Assembly (NCBI GenBank): GCA_003151655.1
Contig: PLYB01000251.1
Span: forward strand, 1,000 to 10,922
DNA: 9,923 nt
Source of the DNA: Gallionellaceae bacterium
GTDB taxonomy: Bacteria; Pseudomonadota; Gammaproteobacteria; Burkholderiales; Gallionellaceae
Direction of reading: 5' to 3'
In this document: piece after piece, positions 1 to 6,616 of the stretch
Numbering within the stretch: the first letter of the stretch is position 1
Layout: each line of letters begins with the position of its first letter
Made by a program: the position numbers and the translations under genes
Notes under the pieces: model-generated
What the model saw: only the letters and a program-made list of their open reading frames with translations
Databases searched by the model: none
Told to the model about the DNA's origin: nothing

Positions 1-563
1 GCGCGGATTTCGCGCTCGCGCTCGACGATCAGGCGCAGCGCGGGGCTTTGTACACGACCAGCCGAAAGACCGGGACGGATCTTGCGCCATAAAAGCGGAG
101 AAAGATTGAAGCCAACCAGATAATCCAATGCGCGCCGAGCTTGCTGTGCATTTACCAGCGGCATGGCGATCTCGCGCGGGTGTGCCACCGCTTCCTGCAC
201 TGCGGACTGGGTAATTTCATAAAACACAACGCGCTGCATTTTTTTGCCTTTAAGCGCGCGTTTGGTTTTAAGCAGCTCGGAAATATGCCAGGCAATCGCC
301 TCCCCTTCTCTATCCGGGTCGGGTGCCAGCAGGATGTTGTCAGCTTCAGCCGCCGCCTTGGCAATGGCATCCACGTGCTTACTATTGCGCGCGATGATCT
401 CGTAGTTCATCGTGTAATTATTCTCAGTATCAACCGCACCGTTCTTGGGTACAAGATCGCGCACGTGACCATAGGAGGCAAGCACTTCGAAATCTTTGCC
501 GAGATATTTTTTAAGCGTCTTGGCCTTTGCAGGAGATTCCACGATTAACAAATTTTTTGCCAT
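1..563 (-). CDS. topA: DNA topoisomerase I, N-terminal part (runs off the left edge)
   Basis: Type IA topoisomerase, which relaxes negatively supercoiled DNA by cutting one strand and passing the other through. Reading from the ATG at 563-561, 187 complete codons are present and the frame stays open to the window edge. The protein begins MAKNLLIVESPAKAKTL, the typical TopA start. It carries the TOPRIM acidic residues: Glu9 in VESPAKA and the DPDREGE motif with Asp82, Asp84 and Glu86. Next come QARRALDYLVGFNLSPLLW (about 140-159) and SAGRVQSPALRLIVERE, also typical of TopA domain I. The catalytic tyrosine and the zinc-finger C-terminus lie outside the window. The gene starts 19 bases after smg, with a modest AAGG upstream, so it is probably the last or a late gene of the lysM-dprA-smg-topA unit. 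Identity is very secure; only the full length is unknown. Confidence 0.97.
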   Translation of the reverse strand, partial: MAKNLLIVESPAKAKTLKKYLGKDFEVLASYGHVRDLVPKNGAVDTENNYTMNYEIIARNSKHVDAIAKAAAEADNILLAPDPDREGEAIAWHISELLKTKRALKGKKMQRVVFYEITQSAVQEAVAHPREIAMPLVNAQQARRALDYLVGFNLSPLLWRKIRPGLSAGRVQSPALRLIVEREREIR

Positions 564-582
564 GCCAGAAAAACCTTAGTTG

Positions 583-1038
583 TTAATGCAATTGAGCCGA
601 GTTGGCGGAGGTTAGCAGGTCTTCGATGATCATGGGATCCAAATCGTCATGCTGATTCCACAGCACCATAAGTGCGATCAACTTAACTTTATCCACAGAC
701 AAATTTTCGCGTCCCAAAACTAATGCCCGATCAAGAATCATCTCCCGCTCTACAGGGAGGATGATTTTATTTTCTTCCAAAAAAGAGACGAAGCGCAAGC
801 CCTCAAGGCTAATACGTTGATGTTCTAACGCGGCAAAACAACGCGGTCCGGCTTGGTTAATAGTAGCCGGATAATCTGCAAGGGACAGTTGCCGAAGGCC
901 GGAGAGCCAAGTAACGGCTTGGCTGATCTCTTCATCTTCAAATCCTGCTGCACTAAGTTTTACGGCCAGTTTCTCGGGATCCGGGTAACTGCCGGCATCA
1001 AAATAGCTTTCAAACAAATAAATAAAAATATCGAACAT
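583..1038 (-). CDS. smg: Smg family protein (DUF494)
   Basis: A 151-residue protein of the Smg/DUF494 family, close to the usual length of about 150-160. It begins MFDIFIYLFESYFDAG, matching the family's conserved start, and continues with an acidic, helical sequence without a signal peptide or membrane segment, so it is probably cytosolic. A conserved-looking C-terminal stretch reads LIALMVLWNQ. The molecular function is not established; the family is named for its position next to dprA (smf). A GAGG element lies four bases before the ATG and decides the start. The gene begins 18 bases after the dprA stop and ends 19 bases before topA, consistent with co-transcription. Family identification is strong; no biochemical role is claimed. 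Confidence 0.93.
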   Translation of the reverse strand: MFDIFIYLFESYFDAGSYPDPEKLAVKLSAAGFEDEEISQAVTWLSGLRQLSLADYPATINQAGPRCFAALEHQRISLEGLRFVSFLEENKIILPVEREMILDRALVLGRENLSVDKVKLIALMVLWNQHDDLDPMIIEDLLTSANSAQLH

Positions 1039-1056
1039 TTGGCCTCAATTATCTTA

Positions 1057-2130
1057 TTAAACAATGCGTTGATAAAGGCCGCCTGGTAAGGTTGAAACTC
1101 GCCCTTCCATTTCAAGTTGCAACAGAATGGCTGATAGTGAGGATATCGTCAAGCCACTGCGTTCAGATAACGTACCCAGATCAACGGGATCAAAATGCAA
1201 ATGCGCGAATAACGGGTGCTCGGAAGGCACAGGAAAAGAGCTTTTCACACCAACGTAAACTGTTCCCAGTTCATCAAAAATATCCTGGGCGCTTTCAACC
1301 AGTTTTGCGCCTTGCTTAATTAGTGCGTGACAGCCCTTGGACTGGGGGGAGTGTATTGAGCCGGGAATAGCAAATACGTCACGGCCTTGTTCGATAGCAA
1401 TACGGGCGGTAATTAGAGAGCCGCTCTGCAAAGAGGCTTCAATTACCAGACAGCCTAAACTCAATCCGCTGATAATTCGATTGCGTCTGGGAAAATTGGC
1501 TGGCAGCGGCGGCGTACCAAGCGCAAATTCAGAAACTAGCACACCATTCTGAGACAGCGCCAGCGCCAGCTCGCGATTGGCGGACGGATATACTCTATCT
1601 AAACCGGTTCCCACCACAGCGATACTTGATCCTTGTCCGCGAAGGCCGCCCAAATGTGCAGCAGTATCTATGCCGTGAGCCATGCCGCTGACAATACACA
1701 AGCCGCCTTCACTTGCCGCAAGGGCAAACGCTTCGGCATTTCGCAACCCTTGTGGCGTTGCATTACGGCTGCCCACGATGGCAAGCGAAGGAACATTGAG
1801 CAGGTCAATGCGACCTTTAACATAAAGTAAAAACGGCGGATCGGCAATGTTGAGCAAGCTCTGCGGATAGTCAGGGTCGCCAATACATAAAACACGATTG
1901 AGAGGGTCGCTCAACCATGATTCTGTTTTGGTGACCGTTTCTTCAATAATGCCCCGGGCGATGGCCTGTGCGACAACCGGTTTAACAATGCGATTTAATT
2001 CAGAAATTGGCGCTAAAAACACATTTTCCGGAGAGCCAAAAGCTTGCAATAAACGTCGCAGGCTTTCATTTCCAAGACCGGGAATCTGGCTTAAAGTAAG
2101 CCAGGATGCCAATGTTGCATCGAGCGGCAT
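1057..2130 (-). CDS. dprA: DNA-processing protein DprA (Smf)
   Basis: DprA binds incoming single-stranded DNA during natural transformation and loads RecA on it; it also occurs in species not known to be competent. The 357-residue protein has the expected layout: an N-terminal helix-hairpin-helix/SAM-like region (about 8-70, with LTLSQIPGLGNESLRRLL), then the Rossmann-like DprA fold (about 80-290), then a short winged-helix domain (about 305-357, ending GRVSTLPGGLYQRIV). Signature motifs in the Rossmann part are VGSRNATPQG (119-128), SGMAHGIDTAAH (148-159), FPRRNRIISGLS (213-224) and SGSLITARIA (236-245). The ATG lies five bases after the lysM stop with no clear Shine-Dalgarno, which points to translational coupling with that gene. 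Length and motifs are complete, so it looks functional. Confidence 0.97.
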   Translation of the reverse strand: MPLDATLASWLTLSQIPGLGNESLRRLLQAFGSPENVFLAPISELNRIVKPVVAQAIARGIIEETVTKTESWLSDPLNRVLCIGDPDYPQSLLNIADPPFLLYVKGRIDLLNVPSLAIVGSRNATPQGLRNAEAFALAASEGGLCIVSGMAHGIDTAAHLGGLRGQGSSIAVVGTGLDRVYPSANRELALALSQNGVLVSEFALGTPPLPANFPRRNRIISGLSLGCLVIEASLQSGSLITARIAIEQGRDVFAIPGSIHSPQSKGCHALIKQGAKLVESAQDIFDELGTVYVGVKSSFPVPSEHPLFAHLHFDPVDLGTLSERSGLTISSLSAILLQLEMEGRVSTLPGGLYQRIV

Positions 2131-2135
2131 CCGGT

Positions 2136-3203
2136 TTAAGGGGTTTGAGCGGTATCTAAAACTTGAACAGGCAGCCGAGTTTGCAAGACAAGGGCATACG
2201 ATACTTTTTGGAAAGTCCGGAACACGAAAATCAGACCATAGCGCAAGTTGGGTAAAGTGACATCGCGTCGTTTAAAAAATGTTCCGCCTTTTAACACTTC
2301 GCCTTTTTGATATAAGGCCAAAACATGTCCGTCCTCAAGTCCGTCACGTTTTCCCTTATTTAGCGTGATGACGGCATTTTGACCGGCTTGATTGACACCA
2401 CCATATATTGAAATAATTTTTGCAGCAATGTGAGTGTTTGGTGCATGCGGTTCAAAACTCGTACCGTAAGCTTGCGTAGATTGAGCAAGGTAGTCGCCGA
2501 TGGCAATTTCAGAAACAGCTTTGGTGATTCTAAGTTCGCTGATAGTCGCAAACTTTTCAACAGAGGCATCGCCCAAATAACTAACTTCGTGTCCAAGAAC
2601 CTCCGCCGAGTCGGGATCAACAAATGTTTGGCCAAGGCGATAAATTTGCCAAGCGGTGCCTTTGTCTGCGGATAAATTACTTACATAGGCAATATCATTG
2701 AAGCCCAACAAAGTACGATGTTCGTACGACCCCACTATCGTTGGCTCACCGGATAGAATCGTATCATCGACGACCAATGGCTTAGATAAAAATGGAGCAA
2801 TTGCATCGAAAGGAATGGCAGGAATAGCATCGTGATCACTAGCAATTTCACGAATGCGAGGAGAAAGTTTTACAACGTTACTTGCGGGGGCGGAGTTAAT
2901 CTCGCCAGTCGCGGCAACCGGTGAAGGTGTGTTAGTACCGCCAATACGCAGTGTTCCTGTTTTTCGATCAAGAAACACGACATCGCCGGGGTAAATCCAA
3001 TGAGGATCTTTGATGGAGTCTTTGTTGAGCCCCCAAATTTGCTGCCACTTCCAAGGGTCATTAAAAAAGGTAGCCGAAATATCCCACAACGTATCGCCCT
3101 TAACAACAACATGCCGATCCGGAGCGTCTTTGCGAATTTCCAGTGTATCGGCATAAGTGACAATGGGGAACAAAATACAAATCAGCGATATAATCTTACG
3201 CAT
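2136..3203 (-). CDS. exported LysM-domain protein
   Basis: A 355-residue protein from the ATG at 3203. It opens with a Sec signal peptide (MRKIISLICILFPIVTYA, probable cleavage before Asp19), followed by one LysM domain (about 30-79: HVVVKGDTLWDISATFF ... WIYPGDVVFLD). LysM domains bind the glycan of peptidoglycan, so a periplasmic, cell-wall-associated role is likely. The remaining 270 residues form no domain I can name. A low-complexity linker (about 84-110) precedes a long globular part ending RYGLIFVFRTFQKVSYALV, a stretch I associate with LysM proteins encoded beside dprA in proteobacteria. The frame stays open to an ATG at 3266, which would give 376 residues. I reject that start because it would bury the signal peptide. 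The product is neither a hydrolase nor a lytic transglycosylase by any motif visible. It is the first gene of the minus-strand unit and lies five bases before dprA. Confidence 0.9.
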   Translation of the reverse strand: MRKIISLICILFPIVTYADTLEIRKDAPDRHVVVKGDTLWDISATFFNDPWKWQQIWGLNKDSIKDPHWIYPGDVVFLDRKTGTLRIGGTNTPSPVAATGEINSAPASNVVKLSPRIREIASDHDAIPAIPFDAIAPFLSKPLVVDDTILSGEPTIVGSYEHRTLLGFNDIAYVSNLSADKGTAWQIYRLGQTFVDPDSAEVLGHEVSYLGDASVEKFATISELRITKAVSEIAIGDYLAQSTQAYGTSFEPHAPNTHIAAKIISIYGGVNQAGQNAVITLNKGKRDGLEDGHVLALYQKGEVLKGGTFFKRRDVTLPNLRYGLIFVFRTFQKVSYALVLQTRLPVQVLDTAQTP

Positions 3204-3230
3204 GGAAACCCCAGCAAAGTAAAGTAAGTG

Positions 3231-3252
3231 CGCCACAGTGTTCGCACTGGCG
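3231..3252. repeat. imperfect inverted repeat / leader hairpin between lysM and def
   Basis: In plus orientation, CGCCA and TGGCG (5 bp) enclose GTG/CAC (3 bp) around the loop TTCG, with a two-base CA bulge on the left arm; CAGTG-TTCG-CACTG plus CGC/GCG is an equivalent fold. It lies in the divergent gap, 28 bases before the lysM ATG and 40 before the def ATG. It is not followed by a T-run in either direction, so it is not a standard terminator. It could be an operator for a dimeric regulator or a 5' leader structure of the lysM mRNA. Confidence 0.5.
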
Positions 3253-3257
3253 TTTAA

Positions 3258-3286
3258 ATTTTGCATCTAGTTACTTAAATTAGCAA
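3258..3286 (-). promoter_or_regulatory. candidate promoter for the lysM-dprA-smg-topA unit
   Basis: On the minus strand, TTGCTA (3286-3281; 4 of 6 to the -35 consensus) is followed after exactly 17 bases by CAAAAT (3263-3258; 4 of 6 to the -10 consensus). A TG just before the -10 would also fit an extended -10 read one base later (TGC-AAAATT). Transcription would start near 3250, giving a leader of about 50 bases that opens with the inverted repeat at 3231-3252. I found no comparably good promoter for def on the plus strand in the same gap. This is inferred from consensus matching only. Confidence 0.4.
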
Positions 3287-3292
3287 GCATAT

Positions 3293-3796
3293 ATGCCGAT
3301 TCTACCCATTCTTCAATATCCGGATGACCGTTTGCACAAGGTTGCAAAAAAAGTTGATTCTATCAGCGGAGAAGTTCTTAAATTAATCTCTGATATGGCA
3401 GAAACAATGTATGCCGCACCGGGAATCGGTTTGGCGGCAACGCAGGTGGATGTTCACCTGCAAATCATCGTGATCGATGTGTCTGAAACGCACAATGATT
3501 TGCAGGTGTTGATCAATCCTGAGTTGGTTTACAGCGAAGGCGAAAATAAATACGAGGAAGGATGTTTGTCTGTGCCGGGGATATACGATTTGGTGCAGCG
3601 AGCAGAGAAAATTGAGATTCGTGCTTTAAATGCCCAGGGCGAAAAGTTTGCTTTAAAGGCAGAGGGTATTTTGTCGGTATGTATTCAACATGAAATGGAT
3701 CACCTGAAAGGAATAGTATTTGTTGAACATCTTTCGCATCTAAAACAAGTGCGCATTCGATCAAAATTAAAGAAGCGTCTTCGCGAAACATTTTAG
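3293..3796 (+). CDS. def: peptide deformylase
   Basis: Metalloenzyme that removes the N-formyl group from the starting methionine of new proteins at the ribosome. At 167 residues it has the normal length for the bacterial enzyme. All three family motifs are intact: motif 1 GIGLAATQ (44-51), motif 2 EGCLSVP (89-95, with metal ligand Cys91) and motif 3 QHEMDH (132-137, with ligands His133 and His137 and catalytic Glu134). The start MPILPILQYPD matches the family's usual N-terminus. No convincing Shine-Dalgarno precedes the ATG, so initiation may be modest or rely on the A/T-rich leader. It is followed nine bases later by fmt, the enzyme that adds the formyl group Def removes, the usual pairing. 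It is the first gene of the plus-strand unit. Confidence 0.98.
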   Translation: MPILPILQYPDDRLHKVAKKVDSISGEVLKLISDMAETMYAAPGIGLAATQVDVHLQIIVIDVSETHNDLQVLINPELVYSEGENKYEEGCLSVPGIYDLVQRAEKIEIRALNAQGEKFALKAEGILSVCIQHEMDHLKGIVFVEHLSHLKQVRIRSKLKKRLRETF

Positions 3797-3798
3797 GA
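3795..3798 (+). promoter_or_regulatory. Shine-Dalgarno for fmt overlapping the def stop codon
   Basis: AGGA overlaps the last two bases of the def TAG and lies seven bases before the TTG at 3806. Together with the MKIIFAGTP protein start it decides for the TTG as the fmt start codon. Because a ribosome terminating on def covers this site, the two genes are likely to be translationally coupled. Confidence 0.6.
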
Positions 3799-3805
3799 AA
3801 AATAC

Positions 3806-4738
3806 TTGAAGATAATTTTTGCAGGAACCCCCCTTTTCGCAGAAAAATCGCTAAAAGCATTGTTGGATCAAAAAGCTGATGTCGTAGCCGTATTGACGCA
3901 ACCGGATAGGCCATCAGGGCGCGGCATGAAACTGAAACCGAGTCCGGTAAAAGAATTGGCTGTGCAACATGGCTTGACGGTACTGCAACCTGAATCACTC
4001 AAAGGCGGCGAAATTCAACAACAACTATCCGCATACGATGCGGATGTGATGGTTGTGGTTGCCTATGGATTGATTTTACCGCCAGCAGTTTTGGAGATAC
4101 CCCGCTTGGGGTGCCTCAACATTCATGCCTCGTTATTGCCTCGTTGGAGAGGAGCTGCACCTATTCAGCGGGCGATTCAAGCGGGCGATGCACTGACCGG
4201 GATCACAATTATGCAGATGGATGCCGGTTTGGATACTGGGGATATGCTCTTGGTCAAATCTTGTCCGATAGAAGATAAAGATACCGCATCCTCGTTACAT
4301 GATAAGTTGGCGCAGCTTGGGGCTGGGGCAATCACCGAAGCGTTACATTTACTCAAACTAGGTAAACTTACCCCGATCCCGCAAGAGAACCAAAATGCGA
4401 CATATGCAGCCAAGCTAAGCAAGGAAGAGGCGCTGCTAGACTGGACACTGACGGCAACAGAACTTGAGCGGAAAATACGCAGCTACAACCCGTTTCCCGG
4501 CGCATGCGCTCATATCAACGATACGCCAATCAGAATCTGGCAGGCCAGCGTTCGGGCAGATATGTCAGGTGAACCGGGTGTGGTTTTGGCGGAGCAAAAA
4601 AATGCACTTATCGTGGCGTGTGGCAAAGGCGCGCTCAACCTTGAAGAATTGCAAAAACCGAATGCAAAAGCATTGCCTACCGGGCAGTTTTTGCAAGGAT
4701 TTAATATTCAGGCGGGCGACCGCTTCGTAGCGCATTAA
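3806..4738 (+). CDS. fmt: methionyl-tRNA formyltransferase
   Basis: Transfers a formyl group from 10-formyltetrahydrofolate to Met-tRNAfMet for translation initiation. The 310-residue length is typical. The Rossmann-type catalytic domain (about 1-190) contains the loop GRGMKLKPSPVK (38-49) and the formyl-folate hydrolase/transferase signature NIHASLLPRWRGAAPIQRAI (105-124) with catalytic-type Asn105 and His107. Asp143 lies in MQMDAGLDTGDML. The C-terminal OB-fold tRNA-binding domain (about 205-310) includes RKIRSYNPFPGACA. The start codon is TTG, chosen because the family begins MKIIFAGTP and because of the AGGA seven bases upstream. One oddity is Leu10 in GTPLFA, where the family usually has Glu or Asp. 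The stop TAA overlaps the rsmB start by one base (TAATG). Confidence 0.97.
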   Translation: MKIIFAGTPLFAEKSLKALLDQKADVVAVLTQPDRPSGRGMKLKPSPVKELAVQHGLTVLQPESLKGGEIQQQLSAYDADVMVVVAYGLILPPAVLEIPRLGCLNIHASLLPRWRGAAPIQRAIQAGDALTGITIMQMDAGLDTGDMLLVKSCPIEDKDTASSLHDKLAQLGAGAITEALHLLKLGKLTPIPQENQNATYAAKLSKEEALLDWTLTATELERKIRSYNPFPGACAHINDTPIRIWQASVRADMSGEPGVVLAEQKNALIVACGKGALNLEELQKPNAKALPTGQFLQGFNIQAGDRFVAH

Positions 4739-6009
4739 TGCATAACATCCAACAGCTCTCGGCGACGATTATCGGTCAAGTTTTGGCAGGGCGTAACTTA
4801 AATCAGGGATTGAATGAGGCGTTACAGCGACATTCGTCTTTTACACCGCAAGAACGCGGTGCCTTACAAGATTTGTGTTATGGGACATTGCGCAATTATG
4901 GGCAACTCGTCGCTATACTAAATGAGCTGCTCAGCAAGCCACTGCAAGATACCCGGCTAAGGGATTTATTGGTGGTTGCCATTTACCAATTGCAGTACAG
5001 CAAGGCAGCGCACTATGCGGTGGTTGACCATGCGGTACATGCCGCAAAAATGATTAACGCGGCGACGGGCGGATTGGTGAATGCCGTGTTGCGTAATTTC
5101 CTGCGCAAACAAACACAGTTAATGCAGATTTCCGCCAAGACGGAAGAAGGACGCTATTCTTATCAGCAGTGGTGGATAGATTCAATTAGAAATCAGTATG
5201 GAGCGCTGACATCGTCTATTCTGCAGGCGGGAAACCAACATCCGCCGATGACTTTGCGGGTAAATGAACGCAGCACGTCAACGGAGCAGTACTTGGAACG
5301 GTTAACTGCGCTGGAAATAGAGGCACAGCAAATATCGCCGCGTGCCGTGTGGTTAAAAACTCCTGTGACCGTCGACAAATTACCGGGATTTTTCGACGGG
5401 GTGGTCTCGGTTCAAGATGCCGGAGCGCAATATGCGGCAGGCTTGCTGGATGTGCATGATGGCATGAGAGTGTTGGATGCGTGCGCTGCGCCCGGGGGGA
5501 AAAGCGCGCACTTGCTGGAGTCGTATAACATCGAGCTGGTCGCACTGGATAAAGATGAACAGCGTTTAGAGCGCGTGCAAGAAAATATGCAGCGCTTAAA
5601 ATTAACGGCGATCTTGACATGCGGTGACGCTGCAGAACCGCAAGTTTGGTGGGACGGCAAAGTTTTCGACAGAATACTAGCTGATGTTCCCTGCTCTGCT
5701 TCGGGCGTTGTGCGCCGGCATCCGGATATTAAATGGATACGCCGCCCGTCCGATATTGAGGGGTTTGCCGGGCAACAAGCACAGATTCTTGAAGCTTTGT
5801 GGCCACTATTGGCCAGAGGTGGTAAATTACTTTATGCGACATGTTCGGTGTTTTTCCGGGAAAATCAACAAGTCATCGGTGATTTTATATCCCGGCATAA
5901 CGAAGCGAAACAAGTCGTCATCTCGGCACACGATTTGAACAACGGGCAACTTTTACCTAACGATAGTCATGATGGTTTCTTTTATGCATTGCTGCAAAAA
6001 GACGCTTAA
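4738..6009 (+). CDS. rsmB: 16S rRNA (cytosine-967-C5)-methyltransferase
   Basis: Methylates C967 of 16S rRNA using S-adenosylmethionine; also called Sun or Fmu. The 423-residue protein has an N-terminal NusB-like RNA-binding domain (about 5-125, with LQDLCYGTLRN and GLVNAVLRNFLR). The class I methyltransferase domain follows, with the SAM-binding loop DACAAPGGK (247-255), an acidic end-of-strand ALDKD (269-273) and the two cysteines of m5C enzymes: Cys319 in DVPCSASG and Cys369 in ATCSV. The C-terminus NNGQLLPNDSHDGFFYALLQ is the usual family ending. ATCSVFFRENQQVI departs slightly from the more common ATCSVxxxEN. The ATG shares its A with the fmt stop codon, and the 3' end overlaps the next gene by 26 or 41 bases. 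The def-fmt-rsmB order is widespread in proteobacteria. Confidence 0.98.
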   Translation: MHNIQQLSATIIGQVLAGRNLNQGLNEALQRHSSFTPQERGALQDLCYGTLRNYGQLVAILNELLSKPLQDTRLRDLLVVAIYQLQYSKAAHYAVVDHAVHAAKMINAATGGLVNAVLRNFLRKQTQLMQISAKTEEGRYSYQQWWIDSIRNQYGALTSSILQAGNQHPPMTLRVNERSTSTEQYLERLTALEIEAQQISPRAVWLKTPVTVDKLPGFFDGVVSVQDAGAQYAAGLLDVHDGMRVLDACAAPGGKSAHLLESYNIELVALDKDEQRLERVQENMQRLKLTAILTCGDAAEPQVWWDGKVFDRILADVPCSASGVVRRHPDIKWIRRPSDIEGFAGQQAQILEALWPLLARGGKLLYATCSVFFRENQQVIGDFISRHNEAKQVVISAHDLNNGQLLPNDSHDGFFYALLQKDA

Positions 6010-6616
6010 CATTTTAAACAAACTAGCACTGGGGCTGTGCTTGTGCTTTTGCGCATTCGCCGTAAATGCGGAAGGTATAACCGTAACCAAAGCCGAGAGC
6101 TACGTAGATGAAGATGGTTATGAAATATCGGCAAATTTTAAAATTACCTTGCCGCCGTCTGTTGCAGATGCATTACAAAGAGGTGTCACACTAAACTTTG
6201 TAAGCGAGCTGACTATTACCCGATCACGCTGGTATTGGCTTGATTCTGCCGTCATTCAGGACGAGCAACAAAGCAAGTTATCTTACAACGCATTAACTCA
6301 GCAATATCGAATTTCTCGCGGCACTCTGTTTCAAGGTTTCCCGAATTTAGAGAGCGCATTGCGCGTGTTAGGTCACCAGACATCAACTCCGGTGCCAGTT
6401 TCAGTATTAAGCGGTGGCGGCGGATATGTGGCGAGGCTGCTGAAAAGTGAAACAAAATATACCGCATTTGCACAAATGCGCTTGGACACATCGTTGCTGC
6501 CGAAGCCATTACAAGTAAGCGCGTTAACCAATAGTGACTGGAATCTGGAGTCGGAACGGTACAGTTGGCCTGTAGAGACTGATAAGTTGGATATTGAAAA
6601 GGTATCGAAACCGTGA
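5984..6616 (+). CDS. exported DUF4390 family protein
   Basis: A 210-residue protein with a Sec signal peptide: a basic start (MHCCKKTLNILNK), a hydrophobic core unusually rich in cysteine (LALGLCLCFCAFAVNA) and probable cleavage before Glu. The mature part, with ANFKITLPPSVADALQRGV, ITRSRWYWLD and QYRISRGTLFQGF, fits the DUF4390 family, found in betaproteobacteria between rsmB and the ntrY-like kinase gene. Its function is unknown. The mature chain has no further membrane segment or catalytic motif I recognise and looks rich in beta strands. The start is uncertain: in-frame ATGs at 5969 and 5972 would add five or four residues, and none has a strong Shine-Dalgarno. All overlap the rsmB end, so coupling to rsmB is likely. 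The stop overlaps the following GTG start by four bases (GTGA). Proximity to the kinase suggests, but does not show, a role in periplasmic sensing. Confidence 0.87.
   Translation: MHCCKKTLNILNKLALGLCLCFCAFAVNAEGITVTKAESYVDEDGYEISANFKITLPPSVADALQRGVTLNFVSELTITRSRWYWLDSAVIQDEQQSKLSYNALTQQYRISRGTLFQGFPNLESALRVLGHQTSTPVPVSVLSGGGGYVARLLKSETKYTAFAQMRLDTSLLPKPLQVSALTNSDWNLESERYSWPVETDKLDIEKVSKP

Noticed and set aside
141..548. Open frame of 135 codons on the plus strand
   Set aside because: It is entirely antisense to topA, which has clear TopA motifs; the frame has no recognisable family features.
3204..3266. N-terminal extension of the LysM protein from the ATG at 3266
   Set aside because: It would add 21 residues ahead of a clear signal peptide and cover the likely promoter and inverted repeat; the start at 3203 is far more plausible.
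5216..5660. Two overlapping minus-strand open frames of 134 and 82 codons
   Set aside because: They lie opposite the rsmB methyltransferase domain with its SAM motif, and their sequences look like reverse-frame translations without family signatures.
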